Assembly (NCBI GenBank): GCA_020536535.1
Contig: JAHLWZ010000427.1
Span: forward strand, 1 to 64,000
Direction of reading: 5' to 3'
From: Pelomyxa schiedti
Taxonomy: Eukaryota; Evosea; Pelobiontida; Pelomyxidae
Length of the DNA stretch: 64,000 nt
Shown: positions 20,978-33,700 of the stretch, piece after piece
Numbering within the stretch: the first letter of the stretch is position 1
Layout of the letters: every line of letters begins with the position of its first letter
Position numbers and translations under genes: made by a program
The notes under the pieces: model-generated
What the model was told of the DNA's origin: nothing
Seen by the model: the letters and a program-made list of their open reading frames with translations, nothing else
Database searches by the model: none

Positions 20978-23900
20978 ATGTCGCAGCCGTCGGCCTTGTC
21001 CGCTCACAAGAAGAACACCAAGTTTCCGTTCCGCGTGTACCGCCAGGGCCTGACCCTGTCGCTCGACTTTGCGTCGCGCACCATCACGGGCGTCGCGGAC
21101 CTGACCATCGTCGTGCGCAGCGAGCCGGAGCTGAGGCGCGACGGCGTCGTGCTGCACTGTAGGCCCGGCTGCGCGGTCCTCGCCGCCGAGGTCAACGGCG
21201 TCGCGGCCAAGGTCGAGCGCCGCGCCCCGGCCAACCCCGCGCCGCCGCCCCTGGCCCGCGACTACGCCACCTTCGTGGCGCACTACCGCGCGACGCAGGA
21301 GGCCAGCGCGAGCTCCGGCGACCTCGTGGTTCTGTGGCCCCCAAACTCGCAGCCCTACAAGCCGCATGGCGGCAGCAGCAGCAGCGGCAACGGCGCCAGC
21401 GCGAGCTCGAGCTCGGCAGCGACCAACGGCGGCGCTGGGGGAATATCTGGAAGCAGGGCACAGTCTCCTGGTTTGTGCAACGGCACGGGCGTGCCTCCCA
21501 TAATCCGGCCGCCGTCGGCCTTCTCGCCGGCGCTAGAGGCGCAGATGGCCTCCCCTTCGCCTTCGTTCTCGCCGTTCTCGCCTTCGTCTTGCGGCTCTCC
21601 ACCCCCAACCACCAACTCCACGACAACTTCATCATCATCATCAACAACATCAACAAACACTTCTTCATCATCGTCATCAGTGGGTCTATCTAACATCAAA
21701 CTGACCTACCGAGTTAATTTATCGGGGAACAGTGTGGTCAGATGGGTTGGGCACTCACCCAGCCACAGCACGCACACATCCACTTCATCCCAAGCTACGG
21801 CTGCCAGAACGCAATCAGAAAGCAGCGATAGTGCACAGTACATGTACATATGTGCAGGATTGGGCAATTCCCCTTGTTGGATGCCATGTATAGATAACAG
21901 TAACGACAGACCGATTTGGGTTTTTGCCGTTACAGTACCTGAAGACATGTTAGTGGTGGCCCCAGGAAAGTTGACAAAGATTAGTTCCCCTGGTCCAAAG
22001 TAAGTGTTCTATGTTGTAACTTGTTACTAATATTTCTATTCAAGACTTCGCACTTTCCACTATTCTCTTGATATTCAAACTCTTCCACGTCACATAGGCT
22101 TAGCTGCTGGTTACTTTGAAGGTATGCAGGACCCAAATGTTCCGTCTTGTGCGCATCTTGTTCCTGCTGGCATGCTCCATTGTATAGAGCCTACGACATC
22201 ATTCATTGGCAAAGCATTCAAGTTCTATTTGTTGTAATTTACAATTTCTGATGCAATACAAAGGTTCTACGAACAATTCTTGGATTGGTCTTTCCCCTAC
22301 CCATTTTATACGGAAGTTTTTGTCCGCGATGCCCCTGATTTGATGTCAATATTTGCGGGTCTTTCCATTTTCGACTCTAGTTTACTGCTATCACCTGATT
22401 ACTTGCATGAGGTGTGCAATACCTCAGAAACATTTTTGGTGAAGAAGCAATATAGGGTACATCCAGCAGAGAGGCCCTCAGTTTAGCTTTAGCACAGCAG
22501 TGGTTTGGGTCCTTCATAAGTTTTAAGCAAACCCGTGATTTGTGGCTCCTTCTTGGCATTTCGGAATTTCTTGCAAGCCACTTCCTGACTTCCCTGTTGG
22601 GGCTTGTTTATGGACGGTACATCACAATGAAGGTTATATCATGACCTTAACCTTCTTGCATTTGTGACCAATTTACTAGAGAAATGATTATGTTGTGGAA
22701 AAAGAATGGTGCACACCCCTTTCCGTTACTATCCACGATTACGTCCATCCCTGTGAATTACAGGCATCCAAGCGCTTTACTTTTAAATCTGCCCTCGTTA
22801 TTGACGTTCTCGACAAAAAGTGCGGGACAGGAGGCGCCTCAATGCAAAAATTTCTGCGGTCTATCCTTAAACCTCGACCAGCTAAGTCCAAATCGTCACA
22901 CAAACAACCGCCAAGTGTATCCCCTCAACAGCCACCCACGCAACAAACTAATGTTGTTATGGCTCCTCCAAAGAAAGTACTCTCTCATCGATGGTTTCTG
23001 AACACACTTTCATCTCATACTGGACAAGATTTAAAAGCACCAGTGGAGCGCTGGTTATATGGTCGCGGCTACCCTCCATTTTTGTGTGGATTCCAATATG
23101 ACAAAAAGAAGAAGCATACGAAATTCGTTCTGAAACTTGACATGAAGGGTCGACATCCAGATGAAAAAATCTCTGGGAACATTGTTGTGTGCATGCATGA
23201 GGCAGATGGTGGGACATACAACCACACTGTCGGCTTTGATGGAGAAATCAACATGACCGACTTGGAATGTCATGCTCGATTCCGAAAAGCCCGAGCACCC
23301 CAACAACCACCTCTTAAAGAAAGTCCTCTCCTTTGGGTCAGAATTGACCCCGAGTACGACATGATCAGAAAGATACTGTTCAAACAAAGTGAAGTGATGT
23401 GGATAGCACAGCTAGAGACAGACAAAGATGTGCGTGCTCAATCAGAGGCAGCCAAAGCCCTTGCAGAGATGCCTACACGCACTGCTATTAGTGCTCTGGC
23501 CAATTTACTTTCAGATGATAAAGCTTTTTGGGCTGTAAGAGCGGAAGCTGCTTGGGCAATTTCCAAAACTACCACTGCTACCTCTGCAGTACCGTCAGCC
23601 GCAGCACCACATGACCTAACCCAACACGCTTTCGAGGTCCTCACTTCGTTCTATTGTAGCAGGTTTTTTCACCATCACAGCCCGCACAGTGCAAACCAAA
23701 ATTCTACAAGTGCAAGCGCGGATCCAAGCCCACAACAGACTGCCCTTAAAAATGAAGGCTGGCCTGCCCCTCACGACTTCCGCAATTTTTCTTTGTACCT
23801 GGTAAAGAAGTCTATACCGCCCGCACTGGGATTGCTATGTAATCCCGATGGGACTGTTTACAATCCAGCCTTCAAGTTCTTGCTGCTACTTCTGAAAGCA

Positions 23901-24884
23901 AATGACAATTCTCACAATGAGTACTCCGATTCGGAATTTATTGCCAGTGTACTCAACTCTCTAGCATCACTGAAAATACATGGTAGAGGAGAGACTCGGA
24001 GCATTGAAAAACAAGCAAGGAGGTTTCTGGAGATTGATAGAATATTGCCATCAAAGGAAAATGTAGTTACATGTGCATGCTTGGGTGCTTTGTCGTCTCT
24101 TCAGGCAGAGGGGCAGAGCCCCCCGGACTTGAATTTCTTCTGGGACTATGCAAGATATCAGTAAGATTCGCCAAGGAATCCTAAATTTAAATAAATTGAA
24201 ATCAGTCTCAAGTCATTTACTAAGTGGTCTATTCACAGATCCCCCAGTATTCGGGCCAAAGCTCTCCAGTGCATTGCACAACTCGCTTTGCAAGATCAAT
24301 TTGGGAAACTTCTCTTAGCCATTCAAAGTGACACATCTGCAAAGGTGCAACTATTACTGGTGGAGTACCTCATAAGCATCCCCCGGGACCAGTTTAAACC
24401 CTTCGCAACGAAGAGTATAGCCAACCAGACACTGGTAAACACTATGTGGGAAATGATGTGCAATTGCCCCGATTACCTGCTGCGGTCATATCTACTTAAA
24501 CTTTACAAACATGTATGCACTTCTCATTTTCCGCATTTGGATTTGTTCTCACGACAGGAAAACAAAACAAAACAAAACAAAAAAAAACAAAAAAAAAAGA
24601 TATGGGGAGTTGGGACACCACAGCCAGTTTTCAAGCAAGACGTCCCAGCACTGTCACAAGTGAAACAATTTCTTCAATTTGGGAGAAAAAACACCGAGTA
24701 CGGGTTCGTTGTTAAACCAGCATCAATGATTCCAGACACACTAGACTCCACACTACCCCCACCACCTCTCATCCCACTCCAGCAGTCACTCTCTACATCC
24801 TCAACCAAGATACACATCCGCACAACTGGGACCACACCCACCATAATGGAAGATCAGAGCGTTGATGAAGTTGCGAGGTTCTGA
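20978..24884 (+). CDS. TAF2: TFIID subunit TAF2
   Basis: The start MSQPSALSAHKKNTKFPFRV at 20978 leads into the M1-aminopeptidase-like N-domain (KFPFRVYRQGLTLSLDF, ITGVADLTIVV), interrupted by Ser/Thr-rich insertions (21370-21690). After introns at 22000-22044, about 22238-22267 and about 22440-22474, the text continues YPFYTEVFVRDAPDLMSI, ALSLALAQQWFGSF and DLWLLLGISEFLA. The C-terminal part has ESPLLWVRIDPEYDMIRK, VMWIAQLETDKDVRAQ and a HEAT-like region through WEMMCNCPDYLLRSYLLKL, with the stop at 24884. TAF2 recognises the initiator element in TFIID and lacks peptidase activity; no HExxH is seen, as expected. At 22440-22474 a 35-base intron must be removed to keep frame. The 5' exon is strongly GC-rich. 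Confidence 0.93.
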
Positions 24885-25067
24885 ACTCCTTATGGGAATA
24901 TCCACTCTCTCCCAGTTGAACACACTAAGGTAAAACACAACTCTCATGCCACTGCCAAACAAAAAAAAAAAAGAAAAGGAAAAGCACGTAATAAATCCTA
25001 TTTGCAGTGTCTTTTATGACACTATTTGGTTGGCATACACTTTGAGTTTCTTTGCGTTTTGTGTTTC

Positions 25068-28050
25068 TTACTGGAAGATGAAGTGAAGGTTTGATGGTGC
25101 CAAGGAATGAAGATTGAGAGTGACGGTCATATTCCATGTACCCGGTTCAGCAACTGCGGGTGCTTCGCACTGGACTTCCGTTTCTGAAATAAAGTAGCCA
25201 AATCCGGCTAGTTTGCCCTCTGTCTCGGAGTTCCACCAGACACCTTATTTTCGTGAATACAGGATAGGATTAAAGGGTTGAAATCATACAAGCAAGGCAA
25301 TCATAGTCAAAACCACTGATTGGGCTGCATGGTCCCTTGAAGGCCTGGAAACCCTCACCCTTGACTGAAACCATGTAACCACCAGTTATGGACCCATAGC
25401 CGGGCTGAAGGTAGTCCAACTTGGGTTGGTCTGAAGAGTTTGGGGTTAAAGGAGTAAAATGCTGTTATGTCTCACCATAGAAGAGGATGTTCATTGGAAG
25501 AGACCAGTCAGCGTCCTGAACTGGGGTAGTAACGAAATTCGGGTCGCTTGCAATGGCATAATTAACGGTTCTTTCGGTGCCTTGGAAGGCTGGAAGTTCG
25601 ATCCCGGCATATTGGTTCCAACCAGATGTTGTTCCGTAATAGGTAAAGGGGTGAGTTGTTTGGGAGTAAACAGCACCATCGATCTGAAAGAAGTTGTCCA
25701 GTAAGGAAGAGAAAATACTCCTGGCAATACAACCTTCATATAAGTCGTGCAACCTTCACATCCTGAGGTGTAAATTGCAGTCGTGCCTCCACTCGTTGGA
25801 ATGTAGGAAGGATAGGCACCCCACAAAGTATATTGGGAACCTACGAGGAAATTAACAAAACTAAAGCTCGGTAGGGTATTTACAAGGCTCATCAGTCATG
25901 CCAATTGCACCCAGCAAGCTTTCTTGGTAGAGTTAGAGTACAGAGATGACACCAAGTCGTAAATACCGAGAACAACGCAGTCATCCTGCTCAACATGTTG
26001 GGTAGTATTTTGACCAAATTGGTCAACAAGATAGGCATCATCGAACAGTAAGTCTTGGCAAGCCATTTTAAGATGTGTTGCGTATTCAGAGAAAGTTTCA
26101 GAGGATGTCTGATACTCGTATTTTGCTTGGAAGAAAATATGCCATGCCTAGTGAACCGTCACAACAATATAGCCCGTTGAAAAACTACTTTTAGAAGTCC
26201 AATTCCGTTGAACAGAGGACCATGGAAATATCCACCATCGGCCAGTATAGAAAACAAAGCACTAGGAGGACCTCAAAACGACATGAGCACTCGGGATCAC
26301 AACTCAAAACTTACCACAGTTATCGTGAACACCATTCATGTCGTAGGGATAGCATATCAATTCAGAAATAAGCTCAGGGTTGTCGTAGCAAGTGGGATTG
26401 TACAGATCACGCAACCCTGTACTTGGCTTAGTGAAACGGCGCTGGGTACGCTACTACCATCATCAAACATTTCGCAATCATCGCCGCAGATCCATCTCTT
26501 TTCTGTGGCTGTAGTGGTATCCAAGCACTTTCGATCAAGGCTGCGTGGCTCGTAGTATCCTGTGGAAAACAAGTTAGGGAATAGGGAAAAGAACTGTACA
26601 CTTACCACTCCCGTTCCAGAATTGAGAAAAGGTTTCTGCAATAGTATCAGAGAAAGCTTCTTGCAGAGCACCAGACATATATTCATAAACGCCGTTGTCG
26701 AGGCACGATGTAAGAGCGTGTCCGAGTTCGTGAGTAGCAACTAAAAATGTAAGGGGAGTCTTGTTGGTTGGAAGGCGAGTTACTATCAAAGCGAGACAAT
26801 CCAGTGCAAAACCAGGTCATATTATCTTCTGGTGAAAAGTATGCATTGGGGCAAATGAAGTCAACCATGTAGACGTTGCCAATAAGCGCGGAATCTTTGC
26901 GGAAATCAGAGAAAAGAGGAGAAAAAAATAACATGCCTTGGTTGTCAAAGCTAGCCCAGTGGTACATGTTCCACAGAGTTGTGTAGTAAGACCCAGCAGC
27001 ATTCAGGAAGGAAGTTGCTTCGAAATCGTCAACTGGCATAGAGTCACCCTCGACCCAGTATGGGGTGGTAGAAGGGTAGTAACGCACTTCCCTGTTAAAA
27101 TATAAGGAATAGGTAATAAAAGTTACAGATAGTAGGTTACCTGTACATTGAGCCTCGCATAACATCTCTCACACCTAGAACATTTCCTGTATGTGCATCC
27201 ACTAAGAAATTGCTAGGGGGTGAAAAGTCAGAAAGAGTATGATTTGTAAGGACTTGTACTATTTAAAGAACTTGGAGGCTTCTGAGCGAAGCTGGACTTT
27301 GTAGATCAAGTGGTTTTCGCCAATGTAATCTGATGTCATTCCAGTTCGATAAACCGCCAAGGAGATCTTTTCCATTTTCATGTCTAAAAAAAAAAATTAA
27401 CTAAAGGAGAGAAGTCTCCAAAATACCTGTTGGGAAGGTAATTTGTCGGAGGGGTGTAGATTTGGTCATAAGAGAAGCATCGTACAGTGCTCTGCTTATG
27501 GCACTTTCCTCACTCAGTGTTGGGATGTGCTTCAAAGTAATTCTAGAGTTTACATCAATTTCTCTTCTTCTTGAGTAAGGATACAAACCCGTCGACCATC
27601 TTGCACGAAACTTGAACAATTTTGTTGTCCGAGTCGAAAACAGCTTTCATTCCGGCCCCTGTCAATGGTTAACAGAGACATAGAAAAAAATTAATGTAGT
27701 TAATGCCTTCCACAGGAATGCCATGGAATGTCTGTCTGAAAATGACTATTTCTTGGGACCTGTCACCATATATTTTTGGCATCCTGCTAACCACTTCCAA
27801 GTCTCTAACAGTAATATCAGTGAAGTGACCCTGAAGGAACCTAAGGAACAGAAAGTGAGGAACGCAAGCACAAACCTCAAAGGAAAAAATACCATGCCAA
27901 GTTCTGGTCCCTTGTCATAAATGGACACTCGTGTGGTTCCATTCTCACAACCAGAGGTCCATTTGTAGATCTGCTGCGACCAAAGAGTTGTCGTGATTCC
28001 GCACACAACCAAAGGCAAGCCACAACGAAGATGAACCCCAACACCTTCAT
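25068..28050 (-). CDS. Secreted thermolysin-like (M4-type) metallopeptidase with C-terminal IPT/TIG domain
   Basis: The start at 28050 (MKVLGFIFVVACLWLCAES) is a signal peptide. Spliced exons then give a propeptide resembling the FTP domain (HFTDITVRDLEVVSRMPK, GAGMKAVFDSDNKIVQVSC), a catalytic region with NAYFSPEDNMTW, the zinc motif HELGH in VATHELGHALTS (about 26720), and GALQEAFSD giving the third zinc ligand Glu. Beyond the peptidase lie LGIYDLVSSLY and Cys-containing repeats. The last exons read PKLDYLQPGYGSITGGYMV and EVQCEAPAVAEPGTW, the pattern of an IPT/TIG immunoglobulin-like fold, and stop at 25068. It is probably a secreted or vacuolar zymogen for prey or matrix digestion. About ten introns; exon edges near the N-terminus are uncertain because two frames are open there. 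Confidence 0.8.
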
Positions 28051-28254
28051 CTTTGTTTAACCACTGCGATCTGCTCTTTCTTCTACTGGGTTAAATTAAA
28101 TTTCTTGAAAAAATCTTCTTGCGAAAGAGCGCCGGGTTTTTAAATAGGCCGAAAAAACAAAAAGTTCGTTCGAATTTTTCTTTTGGGGTGATGGTTTTGG
28201 GGTGTATTATTTAAAGTGTTACACAGGGGTTTGATAGGGAAGAATGGTGCCTCG
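28051..28254. other. Intergenic, 204 bp
   Basis: AT-rich gap between two minus-strand genes: the peptidase start and the stop of the SH3 protein. It should contain the peptidase promoter. I see no further element. Confidence 0.3.
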
Positions 28255-30530
28255 TCAATGGACACCTGTCAATTTGGCCTTCTCTTGCTCTATCTTTTCA
28301 CGCAACTGTGATTCTCGTTCCTTCGAATATCCACATAGAGTGACGAGGTTTTTAGAGTTGGCCCGGAGTTGTTGTAGGGCCTGTTGATTGTGTTGGGCAA
28401 GGAGGGACAGTTTATCTGTGGAACAGTCATTAGACAAATCAAATGCGTCATTTTGAGGTTGGAACCTTGAAGTGTTTGCAAGCGAGATAAAGTTGGATTT
28501 TCTGTCAAGAGACTTGATACCTCTTTTGCTTTAGTGGCACACTGTTCAAGTATTTCTTTCTCCTACTATGTGGTTGGCTTGGTTTTCTTGGTGAGTAATA
28601 CCTTGACCGGTATATCGGATTTTCGAGTAGAATTTAGGCGTTCCTGTTCGTGAGTGCGTTCCAATTGCATAATTTTTTCATATTGCTGCTGAAGGTCCAA
28701 ATTGGCTAGAGTAATTAGAGGAGAAAAATGAGTTGAAAGAGAAACCCTTTTGAAGACTTGCATTGAGGGTGTCAATACGATTCTTTTGGGCTGTGTCGCG
28801 TTCTCGGAAAGTCCTGAGAGTGCTTAGTGGGGAAAATCGTACAAAACAAAATACTTCTCAACTTCCTGAAAATGCACATGCCAGTCAATAGATTTCTCTT
28901 TCCCCTTTTTGGGTTTCTTTGGCAGATTTGCTGATTTGGTTGTTTCAAGAACTGAATTATATTTTGTGCGCCAGCTAATCTCTGCAGTCCTCGCCGCTTT
29001 TGCCTATTTACAGTGTCACCTTTGTGTTAACTAAGTAAACGCAACCTCCGTATCAATATCTTGAATTTGGGTGGTGGTTGCTTTGATAAATTGCGTCATC
29101 AGTGCTTTCCAAGCCGGATCAGATGACTGTGTGTCAAGGGGTGTAGTGGCAGTGGCTAGTATTGCGGCTGCAACAGTGGACATTATAATAGAAGGGGATA
29201 CCCCTGCAGAAGGTGTACCTTGGGTAGTTGGAGGCAGCAAATTACCTGCACTTGGTCTTTGCGTGGATGCTGCAATGCGTTGTGGTTGCTCTGCAGTAGG
29301 CATAGGTGTTGTAAGAAGGGATTGTGCACTGGTCCTCTGTGTTGTTGCGCCAATTCGCTGTGGCTCGCTCGGTGGCATCAGTGGAGATTGGGGAGGGGGA
29401 ATAGACGGGGCAGCAATGTCATCGACTGGGGGAGGTGGATCAATTGAAGTAGGAGCGGGCGGTTGAATCGGTGTTGCACAGTGCTCAGGTTCCATAAGTG
29501 TGGAAGGTGTTGCATTTGTGCTGGATGGAGGCGGTGCTAAGCTTGTCACTGGTGGGGTTGGTGCAACTTTTACTGGTATTTCAGCAGCTGGTGGGGGGAT
29601 GAGATCAAGTGGAAGTTGGTCTGGTGGTGGCAAAGGAGGGAGAGTTTCATCCTTGGTTCCTGGGAGCGGTGGAGGTGGAGTGGCTGAATCAACGGCATTG
29701 TCAGGATAATTTGAGGAGTCAGCTGGTGGTGTGCCTTTACATCATGAGATTATTTCACATAAAAACTATGAAAGGAAAAAAGCAATAACAACAAAAAAAG
29801 AGAGAAGAAATATTCAGGTAGTAACTAACCTGGGACTCCCTCTGAACCTGAAATTGGGATTTAAAAAAAAAATCACTTCAGAGCCAACAAACCATCAATA
29901 AATTGTAAATAGTTCTTAGGGAAGAAGCCAACAGACTTTTTGTGGCTAACCAACCACCAGTCAGGAGATGACCAGTCCAGTACGTTGACTACGGTTCCTT
30001 CTTCAAGAAGAAGTCTTCCATCACCTTTTGGGTTTTTCACCATTGAGGGTGAAAACAGAGAGTATACCAGGTTCTGTAAAAGAAAAAAGAACATTGGCTG
30101 GTCTTGCTTCCAGTGCCTCCACAAAGGCCGCAGGGAAAAATCCTACCTGTTACGTTTCTTCAAGGTTACAAAAAGAAAACCAGAAGAATTGCACCTTTCC
30201 ATTGAGGTCTCCTTGCCACCACTCATCATCAACTTGTTTTTATTGAATCACAGAGGGAAAAAAAGGTAAAAGCTAAAAAAAAAGCACCTTTGCAGTGGAG
30301 AATAATGAGGTCGTCCGGCTTTATATGAAGCACGTTCGGGCCTTGAAAAAGATAGTTACATAGAGTCCCTTAAATGAAAATGGTTTGCAAACCATCTGAT
30401 GCGTACTCAAAGAGAACTCGATACAATTGTGCTGTTTGACACATTGTCAGCAAATACGGAGTATTGAGACTAAACTAAAAAAAAAAAACTCACGAGTGAA
30501 GTCTTCACCAAGCTGGACAACCCCAGCCAT
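28255..30530 (-). CDS. Double-SH3 scaffold with proline-rich and coiled-coil regions
   Basis: The start at 30530 gives MAGVVQLGEDFTR. Splicing short introns gives a first SH3 domain: YRVLFEYASDG, LHIKPDDLIILHCK, WWQGDLNGKVGFFPAAFVE. A second SH3 follows: LLLEEGTVVNVLDW, WWLVSHKKSVGFFPKNYL. Next is a Pro-rich stretch (29640-29040) with an internal repeat of the type PQRIxAxTQRxSAxxLL, then a charged coiled-coil tail ending with ESQLREKIEQEKAKLTG at 28255. The layout is that of an adaptor linking proline-rich ligands to a self-associating tail. It starts 263 bases from the formin start on the other strand, and the formin carries long polyproline blocks that are typical SH3 ligands. Partnership is an inference. 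Confidence 0.82.
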
Positions 30531-30792
30531 TTTTTTTTGTTCCTTTCTTTCTGTTTCTGGTAACAACTTTCGATACGAAAAAAGCCTGGCCAAGAACGAA
30601 AAGACAGCCTGAGGGGTCTCAGGATGCCAGAGAAAAAGCACCAATTACACAGTGTGGCATCGTTGGGAAGGCAATCTCGAAGACTGCACTCTGGTAGCCC
30701 TGGACTCTGAGACGAAACGGCTTCTCGGAATTGACATCCACTTCTTTCTTTGTTTTCAACTGTTTCAGTTTTGTCTAGAGTCACAACCAACC

Positions 30793-33700
30793 ATGAGCAA
30801 GACCAAGGACAAGGACAAGGACAAAAGTACGACACACACGTCGCCCTCCCATAATCCTAGTTTTCCCGTGCGTTGTTGCTCGTTGTGTCGCCTAACCCCC
30901 GTGTTGTTCCAAAACCCAGAAGCGAGCCAGGTCCCAGAGTCACCCGTCGTCGCTTCGCCCACGGAGAAACCCGACAAATCAGAGAAGAGATTCCTCCGAA
31001 CAACGAAACGAGCCTCTACCAGCGTTCTTACCAGATCCGCCCAGTCCCAACCAGATTCCCAGCCCGCCGTCTCTTCGCCGACAACGACCACCACAACTTC
31101 CACTTCTACGCCGCCAACTTCAACCACAAGTAGCACCCCGAGCACTCCCGGAAATTCCAGCGAAAGTTCCCCTTCCGGCTCCGACCATTCCAGAACAAGC
31201 AGCTCGAATTCCGGCGGGGACCACGGCGACCCAGCCTCAGTAGATATAACACTGACTAAACAGCCCGTTCCTTCTACTTCGCCGACACTCGTGGAACCAA
31301 CCAAGTCAGGATCTGCCACTAGTTCTACAACAGCAACAACAACAACCGTGCCCTGCACGCCCGACACAAAAAACGCCGTGAAGAAGAAGCACTGGTGGTC
31401 CCGAGGAGGCTCCTCGAATGATCCTGGGACTCCGGGGCCTGAATCTACTACAACAATGGCACCTTCCACTCCCGCGCCTGGAACTCCGGGCCCCGACGCG
31501 ACTTCGATGGGCCGGCGGCCGTCTATTCCGCCGCCGATTTCGGTCTCGGCGTCGAGCTCTGGCAGGGAATTGATGCCTTCAAAGGAGGAAGTTGAGAGTC
31601 TCTTTGACAAGTACGTTGTGCAGCTTGGCCTCCTTCCAAAGACAATGGACGTAAATATTTTGCCACTACAGATGAAATGGCAAATGGCAAGTCAAGCTCT
31701 AGGAAAAGCAGAGTACCTCAAAGTGATATCCTTCCTCATTTGTGGTTTGTTTCACTCTAAGAGAAAAAAAAAAAAAACCATCAGAACACTGGAGACTCTG
31801 TTTCTAGTTTTACTATAAAACTTGCTTCTGAGCCATCCCCTGATGTATTGCAACACTTGGCAATCCAGCTCAAAGGCAAACCTTTGGAATGGATTGCAGA
31901 GTATGCCAAAACAATTTCTTTTTTTCTATTAGTGATTGTGAGGACAGATTCATTGAAAAGAAAGGATTACCACTACTTGTTAACAGGCTTATAGCGTCAC
32001 TCTCCTCAATGAAACCGTATTCATCCCTTTTCTCAGTAGCTCTAGTTACTAAAACTCTCCTTTCTGATAGAGTCTCTCCTGAACAAGCAGAATGTGATAA
32101 GTGGACAGTTTTATCATTGCGTGCTTTGATGAACAACAAGCATGGAATGAACGCCTTACTCAATAGCCAAGAAGCTGTGACAGCAATTACTTTCTGTTTG
32201 GCTGCGCCACATCTTCAGCCACAGGTGGAGGAGGTCCTAAAGATACTTATCAGCATTTGTGCAGTTGAAGATGGCAATGGATTGAAGTCCGCAACCAATA
32301 CTATTATTGCTTTTTATTTTTGACTTGGAAAAATAGGTTTGTGTTGATGGCTATGACTGCTTTAAGAGACTTCTTGCATGAAAAGCTTCGCTTCCAGCAT
32401 CTAGTGAACTCCATGGCCCGAGCAGATGATTTCGAAATGAAAGCGAAATACCTAGCTTTTATTAATGAGATTATAATGGAAACGCATGATGTTGACAATC
32501 GCGTGTCTCTTAGACGTGAATTCATTTCTGTAGGATTGCAGGCAGCAATTTCTGTACGGCGATACTTGACTACAAAAGAATTTTGACTTTTCTAGGCTTC
32601 CAGCCAGAAGGCCAAGGTCACTCCATTTCGAGAAGATTGTTCCAAATTCCTTACGCAAGTGGATGCTTTTAATGAGTGTAATGAGCTTGATGACCAAATT
32701 CTTCATCAGAGATTGTCAGCTCTATTTTGGGGTGTGGACCCAAGTGTGGACTTAACGTACTTCCAGCTTTTTTTCTTTGTTTTTTTTTTTTAAATTCGTC
32801 CTAGTGATAAGCAGGCGGTTTTCGAGGCACTATCCAAAAATATGCATGGGTTCAGAATGGATAAATCATTACTCGAAATTCTTGTAAACATGTACCTTTT
32901 GACATTGGCCAAAGATTCCAAGTATGCAACCTCTTTCGTTATTGTGGTAGTTTCACCTTTTATTGACAGCATTTACAAATTGTTCATGTGTGAACATGCA
33001 ATAAGGGAAATTACTCAATCACAGACTCTTGCAAAAGAAGTTGATTACAGAGCAGGTTTTTTTTTCCTTTTCTATCTTGATTATCTTAATCCCCGAAAAG
33101 CCAACATTACAGCTGTTACTCTTGTTGCCCCACAGAATCGACTACAGGAGTCTCTCGCATTGGCACACGCGTTGCAGGGCCAATTAACAACACTTCAGTC
33201 AGCGATATCAGTACCAACTTCGCCGGTTGCATCCTCCTCACATGTTTCCCATTCAACACAACAGTCAGCCTCCGCTACTTCCAGTAGCCCCAACGCTGAA
33301 AGTAGTGATCCTGTCGCTCTACTGCATCTACTCTGTTCAACAGTTTCTGCACTTGAAGCTGACCTAACCAAGCAAACTGTTCTTCAAGCTTCTCAATTTG
33401 ATGTGTTTCTTCAGGAAATGGTTAAAATGTATCCACCCTCCACTTCTTTACCTCCCATTATACAAAAGGCCACAGTAGGTACAGAGGAACTTTATGTATT
33501 TTATCTAACTCTACAAAGGTGTTCCAGTTTCTGCCGCAGTCTCAACCCCAACTCCTCCAGATTCAACCAGCACGCCCACGAGCGCACCTCCGACCAATGA
33601 CTCCGACTCCAGTACAACACCCACTACCTCTGACAGTAGTGCCACTACCTCTGCAGTGCAAGATAGTGAGGCACCTTCAGGTGGGCCTCCTCCACCACCG

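Noticed and set aside
20717-21677. Two long minus-strand frames opposite TAF2
   Set aside because: Antisense of GC-rich and Ser/Gly-repeat TAF2 coding sequence; low complexity, no domain.
30765-31610. 281-codon minus-strand frame opposite the formin leader
   Set aside because: Complement of a Ser/Thr/Pro-rich coding region; composition (Val/Glu/Gly) is typical of such shadows.
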